From contig JAJOHG010000519.1 of assembly GCA_021029095.1 (NCBI GenBank), positions 1 to 15,594 on the forward strand: a stretch of 15,594 nt of DNA. Direction: 5' to 3'. Made by a program: the position numbers and the translations under genes. The stretch is from Phellopilus nigrolimitatus (lineage: Eukaryota; Basidiomycota; Agaricomycetes; Hymenochaetales; Hymenochaetaceae). Every line of letters starts with the position of its first letter. Position 1 is the stretch's first letter. Below are positions 1 through 9,463 of the stretch, in pieces. The notes beneath the pieces are model-generated. The model saw only the letters and a program-made list of their open reading frames with translations, was not told where the DNA came from and did not search any database.

Positions 1-478
1 TACTCTCCTGATCATGTCCGGATAACATTACCTCGTCGCGGTAGCGTGAAAGCACGAGGAGATTCGGACAGCATTTGATTACGCGGGTAACTTCTTTCCT
101 GGCCCAAACGTGCACTGGATCGGACGGCCGATATTGCACGAGTGGGAGTGAAATCTTACGCACGTATCTTCCATATCCAAGGGAAAGTGGACAGTCTCTT
201 TTCGATTGCTCGAACAGATCTGCTAAAGTTTCAGCGCCATGCCGCAGACGCACATCCTCGTACAGAAATTCCCTTGTGTTGTCATGCCACCATTTACAGA
301 CCAGAGCCAAACTCCGTTTGTCGCGTAAAGTGTTTGCATATTGCTCTTCTGTCTCATGGTGTGTGATGGAGTCAAAAACGGGAATCGTAACGAGCATGTT
401 GAGCTTTCTTGCGGGATTGAACGTGGCCCAGTAGAAAATCTGCAGCCATAATTCTGGCGGAAGAAACGAATGATGCAT
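1..478 (-). CDS. F-box protein, copy A (N-terminal part, runs off window)
   Basis: This is the first 159 codons of an F-box protein read on the minus strand from an ATG at 478; the rest lies beyond the left edge. The F-box-like start has the pattern LPPELWLQIFYWATF at about residues 5-19, and the block LALVCKWWHDNTREFLYEDV follows near residue 60. F-box proteins usually tie a substrate-binding C-terminus to the SCF ubiquitin ligase through Skp1; the substrate here is unknown. I read the whole stretch in one frame without a stop, whereas copies B and C at the same positions are broken, so A is the copy most likely to be functional. The start is placed at 478 because copies B and C have an ATG at about the same distance from the F-box. 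An ATG at 494 is out of frame. Whether the unseen C-terminal part is intact cannot be judged. Confidence 0.72.
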   Translation of the reverse strand, partial: MHHSFLPPELWLQIFYWATFNPARKLNMLVTIPVFDSITHHETEEQYANTLRDKRSLALVCKWWHDNTREFLYEDVRLRHGAETLADLFEQSKRDCPLSLGYGRYVRKISLPLVQYRPSDPVHVWARKEVTRVIKCCPNLLVLSRYRDEVMLSGHDQES

Positions 479-600
479 GAAGAAAAAATTCCATGATGGT
501 TAAGCTTGCTTGTATTTCAAAGCTGGCTACGAGTCAGGTAGCAAACTTGCGCGCAACACGAGCCGGACAAAATTGCAAGTTAACCTAATAAAGTCAGCAA
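479..600 (-). promoter_or_regulatory. Upstream region of F-box copy A, shared with copies B and C
   Basis: The stretch just upstream of the copy A start keeps pieces seen upstream of copies B and C, such as CCATGATG followed by AAGCTTGCTTGTA and a GTAGCAAACTTG-like segment. This shows that the copies were duplicated together with 5' flank and probably promoter. No TATA box or defined factor site can be named. Beyond about 600 the similarity fades and the C tract begins. Confidence 0.35.
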
Positions 601-637
601 ATTTCGCTCCCAGCTACCATGTGACTCTGCCCTAAAG

Positions 638-1100
<463 letters not shown>

Positions 1101-1104
1101 GGTT

Positions 1105-2680
1105 CCATGTGTGTTTCCCAAAGTCTTTTTTTCGGCGGCTTACGTTATGTGCACTCGTCATAAGGCAGCGAATAAAAGCTTTCTATTACGAGAAATTACC
1201 CAAAAGGGTAATGAATAATAATTACGGAACAGGATCGAAGGCGAGATGAAGGAGTCAAGTTTGCAAAGCACTCCTCAGAATATGCCTTCCCGAATACCAG
1301 TTGGGCAAGCGTCTTGATACTTCAGCTTCGCCTCGTCCAAGGCTACAGCAGCTTCGGTTTTGCAGGAGATTTCGACTCCTCGGATGTATGAAAGACGAAG
1401 CACATCCTGAAAGCGCGCGTCGGACACCAGCGTCATCCATTTCGGTCCGTGCAGCTCAATCTTTCGGATAGACGGGAACTTCGATTGTTCTCCTAATACA
1501 GTACTGAACCGCCAGTTACGTCCTTCCAGGAATCTTGGGACGCGCGCCAGACAATCAGCCTCAGCTTGCGAAATTCGCAATCGGGTGGTTCGTGTAGCAT
1601 GTAGCGGCCAGCATAATGCAGTGTCTCTACATTTGGAAAGTACTGCGACAGATGCGAGAGGTGACTTGAAGTCATGAACAAGTCCGACCCGATCTCGAGC
1701 ACACGCACTTGCGGCCCCCACACACGCAGGTAGCAGTCGACAATCGAAGTTAGCGCAAACAAATTGTCGAATACGACACGGCAGAGTGCAGGAAGCTCCA
1801 AGGTCATGCGATGAACATTACTCGGGTTGCCTGATAAGTGGATGAGGTCCACACGGAGAGTGTGCACGCGCGGGAGCCGCACGACGGACGTGCATTTGAG
1901 CGCGTCTGGCCAGAGGAGGATCCCTCCGCTGAGCGAAATCACCTCGAGTGATTGTGCGGACCATGTCGTGTGTGCCCCGGCCACCAGGTTGTGCTGGTTG
2001 AGCACGAGCCCAATATCCCAGTCAATACGCCGGACCGCAGAAAGGACGCCGCGAACATCGCTATTAAGGTCCCCGTATGCACCGGAGTCGCTTATCTTCT
2101 CAGGCTCGGTGTAATACATTTTGCTGTTGTGGTAGCGGGAAAGCACAAGGAGGTTCGGACAGCATTTGATTATGCGGGGTATTTCTGTCCTAGCCCAGCC
2201 GTGCACTGGACCGGCCGGCGTATTCTGCACGAGTGGGAGTGAGATCTTACGCACGTATCTTCCATATCCAAGGGAAAGCGGGCAGTTTTTTCTCGATCGC
2301 TCGAACAGATCTGCTAAAGCTTCAGCGCCGTGCCGCAAGAGCACATCCTCGTACAGAAAAGTTACTGTGTTGTCGCGCCACCATTTTCAAACCAAGGCCA
2401 GATTCAGTTTGACGCGTAAATTGGTTGCATATTGCTCTTCTGTCTCGCGTCGTGTGTTCGATTCAAAGACGGGTATCGTCACGAGCGTGTTGACCTCTCT
2501 TGCGGGATTGAACGTGGCCCAATGGAAAATCTGCAGATCTGCAGCCATATCTCTGGCGGGAGAAAAGAAAGATCCATCATTAAGAATGTTTACATTTTCC
2601 ATGATGCATGAGCTTACTTGTACTGCTGCAAAGACTACTGCAAGCTGGGAGTGTTGCAAATTTGTGGGCAAGACGACCAG
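1105..2680. repeat. Segmental duplicate, unit B (F-box gene with both flanks)
   Basis: This block matches 7596-9215 in the same orientation. The match starts in the 3' flank at TTTCCCAAAGTC (about 1117 and 7608) and includes GTGCACTCGTCAT and AATAAAAGCTTT further on. It runs through the pseudogene and into the 5' flank as far as AAATTTGTGGGCAAGACGA. The 3' coding end is very close (about 3 differences in roughly 106 bases between 1301-1406 and its partner), while parts of the middle, around 2041-2140, are visibly more diverged. No terminal repeats or target-site duplications were seen, so this looks like segmental duplication and not a transposon. Confidence 0.85.
1275..2580 (-). pseudogene. 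F-box protein pseudogene, copy B
   Basis: Second copy of the F-box family. The likely start is the ATG pair at 2580-2575, followed by LSFLPPEIWLQI. Three lesions break it relative to copies A and C. CTGCAGAT is duplicated in the F-box (2531-2546, +8, frameshift). A TGA at 2389-2387 replaces the Cys codon before the KWW block. A 19-bp deletion near 1508-1510 shifts the frame just before the EQSKFPSIRK segment. Between the last two lesions the reading frame stays open for about 290 codons (2386-1493), and after the deletion the C-terminal part continues in another frame to a stop at 1275. The long open middle suggests recent loss. A shortened protein made from the middle cannot be excluded but would lack the F-box. 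Confidence 0.85.
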
Positions 2681-2763
2681 AGAAAGTTGCAAGAGCTTTC
2701 TTATGCCACTGCGAAGATTGCTGCAAGCTGGGAGTGTAGCAAATTTGTGGGAAAAGACGATTG
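2622..2763. repeat. Imperfect tandem repeat upstream of copy B
   Basis: A unit that includes CTGCAAGCTGGGAGTG, GCAAATTTGTGGG and AAGACGA occurs twice, at about 2622-2676 and 2708-2760, with a period of about 85 bp. Copy C has one related unit near 9140-9190 and copy A a weak one near 520-550. The second unit in B is therefore a local tandem duplication in the presumed promoter region. Confidence 0.75.
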
Positions 2764-2769
2764 GATGAA

Positions 2770-3029
2770 AAGTGAGAAGTAGCGTACTTCATAAAAAAAT
2801 AGCCAGTAGTATAGGCGTGCCTATAGTTCATGATGATCATGATGAGCTCTACAGGTCACACTGGATTTTTATCTTGCAAGGAGTATATGCTGTGAATGAG
2901 TTTTTGTCAGTGAGCATGTGCTGTGTGCATGTCCGAGCCCTGACCCAACGGGGGAGCATGGATGCAGAAAATCTTTGTGAAAATTAGGCAAAGCGAAATG
3001 GGAAGCAAAAGTGCAAAACAGGGTGGAGT
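2770..3029. other. Gene-free stretch with small inverted repeat
   Basis: No coding sequence could be supported. The only structure noticed is a 7-bp inverted repeat, TATAGGC-GT-GCCTATA, at 2810-2825, followed by ATG/ATC-rich sequence with an ATGATCAT palindrome near 2833. Confidence 0.4.
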
Positions 3030-3545
3030 TCAGATTGCAATGCGTACGGAATGTGCGCGAAGGGGTTGATTTGCCAAACATCGGTCGGACACATTCCCTG
3101 AGAGATACTCGAACTTCGCCTCCTCTAGGGCTAAAGCAGCTGTCGGGTTTTCGCAGGAGATTTCGGCTCCTCGGATGTCTGCAAGCCGAAGCACATTCTG
3201 AAAGCGCACATCGGACACCAATGTCACCCATTCCATTCCGCGCAGCTCGATATTTCGGATAGACGGAAACTTTGAAAGTTCTCCTAAAATATTGAAATGG
3301 CCCTCGATCTGCTGCCATGATTCGCCAAACAAATTCCACCTTAGCATTTCGGAACGCGTGCAAGCCAACCAGCCTCAGTTTACGGGACTTGTAACCGACG
3401 TTTCACGCACCCTTCGCCAGCGCAAAACCTTCACCCAGAAGACGGGGTAATGCGGCGTATCTACATTTGGACAGAACTTCACCAGCCGACACATAGTCTG
3501 AGAGCAAGAACCGTGGGCCCCTCCCGATCTCGATCACACGCACGA
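3030..3545 (-). pseudogene. F-box family C-terminal fragment, copy D
   Basis: This diverged fragment matches only the C-terminal half of copies B and C. VRVIEIG near 3524-3544 corresponds to VRVLEIG in B. A segment near 3450-3480 corresponds to the YFPNVETLHYAG region but sits in a shifted frame. About 3050-3300 contains GELSKFPSIRNIELRG and VSDVRFQNVLRL, which match the B/C C-terminus closely. The F-box and first half are missing. The missing N-terminus and the internal frame changes mark it as a dead fragment. It is more diverged than B is from C, so it is an older duplicate. Confidence 0.8.
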
Positions 3546-3590
3546 AAAGACGAGACAGAAAATGAACGATGAACCTGAACAGCGATCCAC
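3541..3590. repeat. Short copy of the protease pseudogene 3' end
   Basis: About 45 bp here, beginning ACGAAAAGACGAGACAG, match 3758-3803, beginning ACGAAAAGGCGAGACGG, in the same orientation with a handful of mismatches. The second location covers the stop region and 3' flank of the protease-like pseudogene. The left copy abuts the truncated end of F-box fragment D, so it may mark a recombination junction. The stretch between them (3600-3755) holds no supported gene. Confidence 0.55.
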
Positions 3591-3793
3591 CGGTCAAAGC
3601 ACTCGACGGCACCAACGACTAAGCAATAGATAAAAGGAGCGTAGGTGAAGAAAGAGAAGATGGAAGTTGCGGGGGGAAAGAAAACGGGGTCTTCGAGTCG
3701 TCGTTGTGGTGGTGGGTGTCGAGATGCCTAGATGTCAAGGTCGTTCGTTAGTTGTAAGTACGAAAAGGCGAGACGGAAAACGAAAGACGAACC

Positions 3794-5672
3794 TTAGACG
3801 GCGATGCTGAGGTGCGCGTTGGGGAACTTGGTGGCTTTGATACGCTTGAGGAGCCAACCAGAAGGGGGTGGCATAGGTCATGTCCAACGTCTCCGTCTTG
3901 CCCGAGCCGCCGGTGAGCATGCCGCCAATGCGGCCCTTGATATCGGCGACGATGGAACCCGAGTCGCCCGGCTTCGAGAACGCTCCCGACTTGCCATCGT
4001 ATCCGAAGATGCCCATTCCATCGACGTCTGGTGGACGTTCATTGTCGCGGGCGTAGTACTCGCGAACTATAGAGAAGACGCCGTTGGCGCGGCCGATGGT
4101 GGTGCCGGTGGTGTTGCCCGACTTCACGACCAATAGCAGGGCTCGCGGTTGACGTCGAACATGTCCGGGTGACGCATTTGCTGGTCCGTGATGGTGTTCA
4201 TAAGAGGGAGAAGACGATTGTCGGATACTTGAAAGACCAGTTGGGCATCGTCGCGAGCGAAACACTTGCGTGTAAACTCCTCGGGCGACAGTTCGTGCCT
4301 AAGAATCATTCATATTAGTAGACGGTCCTAGTCGGATAATTAAGTAGTCAAAACGCACCCAGATCCATCATGTTGCCTTGGAAGCCTGGGCCGAGCTTGG
4401 CGCGGTCGACCTGGAACACGCCCCAATCTTCGGTGAACCGCTCGTCGCCGACGCCGAGGTTGATGGGTGGGCAGTAGAGGACGGGGCCAAGTACGCGCTT
4501 ATTAATGGACTTCCAGTCCGGTTGACGTCCTCGAGGAACGTCTGCAGCGCCTCCGTCGCTTCTCCTTCCGCTTCGGCTACCAACTGCTCAGTCTTGATGC
4601 GCGACGTCGTGGCCTTCCTAGCGTCGGCAGCGTTGTCGCCGGCCTCCCGCTTCTTGAAGCCTTCGATCTGCTGGTTCCATCGCTCAAACCGCGATGCCGT
4701 GTCCTCCGACCTTGAGCTTGATCGAGTCGATGAGTTTGTTGAATGCGCGTTCGCCGAGGAGGAGCACGTCCCTGGAAGGCGCACTGGGGTGCCAAGCGAC
4801 GGGGGTGTTGGGCTCCTGGGGAGAGACGAGGACGTGTCGGCAGCTCAGGCCCAAGAGGCGGTTGTTGTTACCCTTGCCGCCCTCGGCGAGGTAGACGGCC
4901 ATGGTGCCCTGAGCGTTGGGCCTGGCCCTGGTGGAGATGTGGACGCCGAGGGCGGGCGTGATGGGACTAACGACCTCGAGGAGTGGGTCGAGATCATCGA
5001 CGGGCGGGACAAGCACAGAGGCGACCTCATGCGTGTAGACCGAACCACGGAAGTCGACGTCAACGTCCGTAATCTGGTGCTTGGCGAGGAGGGCGAGAAT
5101 CTCCTGAGCGGCGTCGTATGCGGCAGTGGCGGAGGTGATCTCGAGGAAGACGCCTATCCAGATCGTCACGGGACCGACGTCGGTTTCTCCGCCCAAGTGC
5201 TCGTCGTCGACCTCAAGCATCTTGAACCGCACCACATCGACGCTGGTGAAGCGGAGCTGAGTAAAACTCCCAGTTAGCAAACTCTACGATATGAGGGATA
5301 GGATTGGCTGACTGTGCGAGCATCCAAAAGGGCTACGACCTCCACGCTCAACTGCTTGTCCCAAATGTCCACGATGGGATGGTTGAAAACAGGATGTAAC
5401 TCCTTCAGGCGGGTATAGGCCTCAGGTCCCCTGGGCGGGGACCACGCCTTGCCGGTGCGGTAGAGCAGCGTGGGCGAAGAAGGAAGGCCCGCGTAATACG
5501 AGCGAGCCTCCTCCATGGAGATAGCGTGGACATCGGCGGTGTAGGAAGTTGCGCTGGACGCGATGTCACCGCCAAAGCCAAGAGAAGAGAAGCCCGTCGA
5601 AGCGGTGGTGGTCGGGGAGATGGTAGGGTCCTCTTCAACAGGCCCTGCGTGCCTCCTCGTAGTTCCTAGCAA
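3794..5672 (-). pseudogene. Trypsin-like serine protease family protein, frameshifted
   Basis: Remnant of a fungal protein family with a chymotrypsin-like fold. The N-terminal part has YYAGLPSSPTLL and RLKELHPVFNHPIVDIW (about 5500-5350). A probable catalytic His follows in GLSCRHVL (near 4850), then a charged helical stretch (4690-4550), a probable catalytic Asp in FTEDWGVFQVD (near 4430), and a nucleophile Ser in KPGDSGS (near 3965) followed by GRIGGMLTGGSGKTETLD. Introns fit at 5257-5312 and 4299-4358. The family frame can be followed only by stepping over one-base indels near 4692 (+1), 4526 (-1), 4293 (-1), 4138 (-1) and 3855 (+1); the family stop is TAA at 3796-3794. The first exon's start is unclear: the first plain ATG is at 5516, but similar frame extends upstream to about 5672. 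The family assignment is from memory of its motifs. Substrate and role are unknown. Confidence 0.82.
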
Positions 5673-5764
5673 ACGCGATGCAAGCTTGAACGAATGCGAC
5701 AGAAAGGCTCACTGAACGAAGAGAGAGAAAACGAAATGGTTAGTGTCGGATAATCATAAAGAAA

Positions 5765-6406
5765 CTAAGGGACAGACTGGTTATGCTTCGGGAGTTCAAA
5801 AAATGGAAGTGCTAAGCGACTTGACTGTGTGGAGACAAGAGGGACGTGACCTGAGAGACGAAAGAGCTCCATTTCGCATTCGCCATCGTTCTGAATGAAG
5901 CTGATACCTGCCACCACCACTTGTATGGGCACTTCAAAAAAAAGTACTTCAGCGCTGTCAAGGATGTTACACTTGGTTCGGACGGCATAATTAACCTCTC
6001 TGGGCACGTGTATGTGCGCGACCGGCTTCCGAAACCCGTACAGTTTCAACGCGTCGTACAGTCACTGCGAGCAGTGCCGGTGTATCGCATCTCTGACTGT
6101 CTACCACTACTTGCGGCCTTCCTCAATTGCCATCTGACTACTAGATGAACTAAAGCTTTGGCGGAACTGTAACAGTTTATTACCAAGGTCAAGCTCGGTG
6201 ACCTCGGAAAGCGATACCCGAGAGTACACTGCACATGTGTCGAAGGCTGTCGCCGTCGCAAAGGCACGCAGCGAAGGTACGCAGCGAAGGCGATCCCATT
6301 GCGCGCCTCGCGATGCCCTGTCGAGGAGATGAAGGCCTGTCTGGACGCGTGGTCGTCCGATATGAACATCGTGATATGGAACGCTATTTTTGAATAAGCA
6401 CGGCAC
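5765..6406 (-). pseudogene. Unidentified protein remnant, one frame with three stops
   Basis: One minus-strand frame can be read from about 6406 to a stop at 5765 with protein-like content, interrupted by TAG at 6109-6107, TAG at 6103-6101 and TGA at 6064-6062. The first part contains SEVTELDLGNKLLQF, which resembles a leucine-rich repeat. Between the stops are EEGRK and TVRDAIHRHCSQ. The last part contains LYDALKLYGFRKP and NYAVRTKCNILDSAEVLFFE. Continuation of the same frame across the stops argues for nonsense decay of a real gene and against chance. I do not recognise the family. The leucine-rich segment would fit the C-terminal part of another F-box/LRR protein, but this is inference. 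Confidence 0.5.
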
Positions 6407-7239
6407 AACTCAGGCTTTACCCACACAGTTTTTCAGGAATGGATACATCAAACTGAAGCGCAGATTGAAGCTGGGAGCACATACTATGTACGAGTACACG
6501 TGTTTGTTCGGGAATCTGCTCAATAACTGGCTTCAAGACAAATCAGCACACACCTATATTTCCAGTCCTACCGAAGACGAGAGCACTCTGAGTCCAGACG
6601 GTTTGAGAAAGTCAACAGAGCGGCTGCGTGCACTAGCTCGTGTACTTCCCAGAGATGGCGCTTGCTCTGCTCTTCCTCTTCGCCGTGCAGCCCGAGCGCA
6701 TCCTCTCGCCGTGCACGCGGACGTGTCCGCGGAGCCATGCGCGAGCTCTCCCCTACCCAGCGCCGCCTCGGATCGCACGCAGACCGTCCCGCGTCTGCTC
6801 GCTGCGTACGCGGTGTTGCGCTGCACACGCGCCCGGTGCTGCTATGCACGGGCTGAGCGCTGTACGCGTCCAATGGCACGACGCTGCATGCGGGCGGGAC
6901 CCTGAGCGGCTGCACGACCCATGTGCGGCGGTGCAGCACTGGTGGGCGGGCCAGTGTGGCGGCGGGGCGGTGATGTGTTGTTTTGCGCTGTGTGTACGTG
7001 CGCGTGCGCAGTCTGGGGTGCTGCGTCCGAGATGTTTGCTTTTTTTCTTGCTTTAATACAGCTCTTGTTTGTATTTTTCTTCTTTTTTGTAGCGGCATTC
7101 ATTTCCGTTAATCGAATACATGTGCATCTTGGTTGTCTGCTCTGCCCGGCGTCAAGGCGGTCCTCTGAACGTCTTCGAAGCCAAACGAGACTCCTAACTC
7201 GAAAATACAGACCAATATCCACGTGTCCGAGCCTATAAT
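6407..7239. other. No recognisable gene; GC-rich stretch 6640-7020
   Basis: Several overlapping open frames exist on both strands here, but none shows a motif I recognise. Their length is explained by high GC content and lack of stops. The plus-strand frame from the ATG at 6655 begins MALALLFLFAV, hydrophobic like a signal peptide, and then turns into an Arg/Cys/Pro-rich sequence typical of non-coding GC-rich DNA. T-rich runs follow at 7030-7090. It could hold a decayed gene. Confidence 0.35.
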
Positions 7240-7605
7240 CGTGCGTCATGCGGTCGTGTTCGCCGTCGCGCGGCTCGACGACGTGGATGATCGTGAAGAG
7301 CGAGTACATTTTGCGGATGCGGCGCGCGAGGTGGGTGGGTTCGAAGTGTTCCATGCGCATGCCTATGAGGGATTGTTTTTAGAAATTTGAAGAGAAATGC
7401 GTTGCTTTGCGTACCTTAGATGAAGTTTAACGGACTATCGCCCTCCGCTCCTCGCGCACGACGCTCGCGATCTTCTTGAGCACTTCCAGCGCGAAGTGTC
7501 TCCTAATTTTGATGCTCCCGCCCCACTGGTCCGTGCGCTTGCTCGACACGTCCTGCGCAAACTGGTCAACCGAGAGCAGTCGGTAATTGGTTCCGTCGCA
7601 ACGTG
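7240..7605 (-). pseudogene. Old yellow enzyme (NADH:flavin oxidoreductase) internal fragment
   Basis: Two pieces of the FMN-dependent OYE family are visible. The upstream piece (about 7600-7430) has VDQFAQDVSSKRTDQWGGS and RRHFALEVLKKI, matching the family block around SNKRTD-x-(W/Y)GGS. A 52-nt intron fits at 7363-7414 (GTACGC...CATAG). The downstream piece has GMRMEHFEPTHL and IIHVVEPRDGEHDR, matching the later part of the TIM barrel. In-frame stops sit just before the intron (TAA and a second TAA near 7420-7430). The N-terminal half with the FMN-binding start and the C-terminal part are both absent. The left end of homology coincides with the point where the duplicated 3' flank of F-box copy C begins, so the enzyme gene was probably cut by that rearrangement. 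Confidence 0.82.
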
Positions 7606-9215
7606 CATTTCCCAAAGTCGATTTTAAAACACCTGCTTGCGGATAGCTTTACATATGTGCACTCGTCATGAGGCAGAAAATAAAAGCTTTTACTACAAGA
7701 AGTTACGCAAAAGGTAATGAATAATTATTAGGAAACAGGATCAAAAGTAAGATGAAGGAGTGGAGTTTGCAAAACGCTCCTCAGAATGTGTCTTCCCGGA
7801 TTCAGTTGGGCAAGCGTCTTGATACTTCAGCTTCGCCTCGTCCAAGGCTAAAGCAGCTTCGGTTTTGCAAGAGATTTCGACTCCTCGGATTGTATGAAAG
7901 ACGAAGCACATTCTGAAAGCGCGCGTCGGATACCAGCGTCGTCCATTCCGGTCCGTGCAGCTCAATCTTTTCGGATAGACGGAAACTTCGATTGTTCTCC
8001 TAATAAAATACTGAACCCGGCTTCCAGATCGTAATCGCCAGTTACGTCGCGGCAGCCATCTTGGGACGCGCGCCAGACAATCAGCCTCAGCTTGCGAAAT
8101 TCGCGATCGGGTGGTTCGCGTAGCATGTAGCGGCCAGCATAATGCAGTGTCTCTACATTTGGAAAGTACTGCGACAGATGCGATAGATGGCTTGAAGTCA
8201 TGAACCAGTCCGACCCGATCTCGAGCACACGTACTTGCGGCCCCCCACACAGAGAGGCAGCAGTCAACAACCGCCATTAGCGCAGACGCATTATCGAGCA
8301 CAACACGACGGAGTGCGGGAAGCTCCAAGGTCATGCGATAAATATCTCTTGGGTCTCCTGAAATGCGGGTGAGGCCCACGCGAAGAGTGTGCACGCGCGG
8401 AAGCCGCACAACGGACGTGCATTGGAGCACGTCTGGCGGGCGGGAGAAGACCTCTTCGCTGAGCGAAAGCGCCTCGAGTGATTGTGCAAACCATGTCACG
8501 CGTGGCCCAGCCACCAGGTTGTGCTGGTTAAGCATGAGCCCGCTGTTCCAGTCGATACGCCGGATTGCAGAAAGGACGCCGCGAATATCACTGTCAAGGT
8601 CTCCATATACACTGGGGGCATCATGCTTCTGAGGCTCAAAGGGATTTATTTTGTCGCGGTGGTAGCGTGAAAGTACAAGGAGGTTCGGGCAGCATTTGAT
8701 TATGCGGGGTACTTCTTTCCTAGCCCAACCGTGCACTGGACCGGACGGCCGATTCCGCACGAGCGGTAGTGCGATTTTACGCACGTATCTTCCATATCCA
8801 AGGGAAAGCGGACAGTCTCTTTTCGACTGCTCCAAACAGATTCGCTAGACTTTCAGCCTCATGCCGCAGGTGCACATCCTCGTACAAGAATTCTCTTGTG
8901 TTGTCACGCCACCATTTACAACCAGGGCAGGTTCAGTTTGACGCGTAGAGTGTTTGCATATTGCTCTTCTGTCTCATGGTGCGTGACCGAGTCAAAGACA
9001 GGAATCGCCACGAGCGTGTTGACCTCTCTTGCGGGATTGAACGTGGCCCAGTAGAGGATCCGGAGCCATAATTCTGGCGGAAGAAAAGAATGTTGCATCA
9101 AGAGAATCTTCCATGATGCATAAGCTTACTTGTACTTGAAAGACTGCTGCGATTTAGGGTGGTAGCAAATTTGTGGGCAAGACGACCAGAGAAATTTGCA
9201 AGAGCTTGCCTGTGG
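7596..9215. repeat. Segmental duplicate, unit C (F-box gene with both flanks)
   Basis: Partner of the block at 1105-2680, in the same orientation about 6.5 kb away. Shared flank landmarks include TTTCCCAAAGTC, GTGCACTCGTCAT, AATAAAAGCTTT and GGTAATGAATAAT on the 3' side. AAATTTGTGGGCAAGACGA and the CAGAGAAA that follows are shared on the 5' side. The similarity includes non-coding sequence on both sides, so the duplication was at DNA level and not by retrocopying. Confidence 0.85.
7741..9098 (-). pseudogene. F-box protein pseudogene, copy C
   Basis: Third copy, with an ATG at 9098 followed by QHSFLPPELWLRILYWATF, the F-box-like segment. Compared with A and B it has five one-base changes. A base is missing near 8920, which brings a stop at 8918-8916. 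A base is added near 8834 and restores frame. A C is added in the run 8241-8246 (six instead of five), a T at 7968-7971 (four instead of three) and a T near 7891. The middle reads openly from about 8835 to 8245 with LSLGYGRYVRKIALPLV and LNQHNLVAG, parallel to copy B. Most changes lie in short homopolymers, so sequencing error is an alternative for some of them. Even so, the early stop would separate the F-box from the rest. Confidence 0.83.
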
Positions 9216-9463
9216 GCTAAGTTCAAAGAAACGCACTTATCTAATAAGCGTCCACGTGATCAGCCACTACCACTTTGCTGCAAATAATTATGAGTCCTGC
9301 ATGTGATTCCTGGTTGTTATCAATGGAAGGCGTGCAGGAGTCATATGTCGATGAGAAAGACGAGCCTAGTTGGCAGAATCAAAATCTTTCAGGTAGTTAT
9401 GTATGTACATGTGTGCTTCCGCTTCAGGATCCGACCGGACGCGATTCAATTGACCAAGTGACC
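9216..9463. promoter_or_regulatory. Divergent intergenic region before the carboxylase gene
   Basis: This is the space between the 5' flank of F-box copy C and the carboxylase gene, so it would hold both divergent promoters if C is or was expressed. No TATA box or named factor site was recognised. A weak inverted repeat, GAGTCCTGCATG near 9291 and CGTGCAGGAGTC near 9330, is the only structure noticed. Confidence 0.35.

Noticed and set aside
2810..2840. Small inverted repeat as a terminator or regulatory RNA
   Set aside because: The stem is only 7 bp, in AT-rich sequence, and without a gene context that would give it a role in a fungus.
4378..5277. Long plus-strand open frame of about 300 codons
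   Set aside because: It is antisense to the protease-like pseudogene, whose minus-strand motifs (GLSCRHVL, FTEDWGVF) are clear. High GC explains the open antisense frame.
6390..7056. Overlapping plus-strand frames in the GC-rich stretch as real genes
   Set aside because: Arg/Cys/Pro-rich composition, no motif, and several competing frames of similar length; kept only as a region of interest.
1105..9215. The repeated F-box units as a transposable element
   Set aside because: No terminal repeats, target-site duplications, transposase or reverse transcriptase; the flanks shared by the units are ordinary gene flanks.
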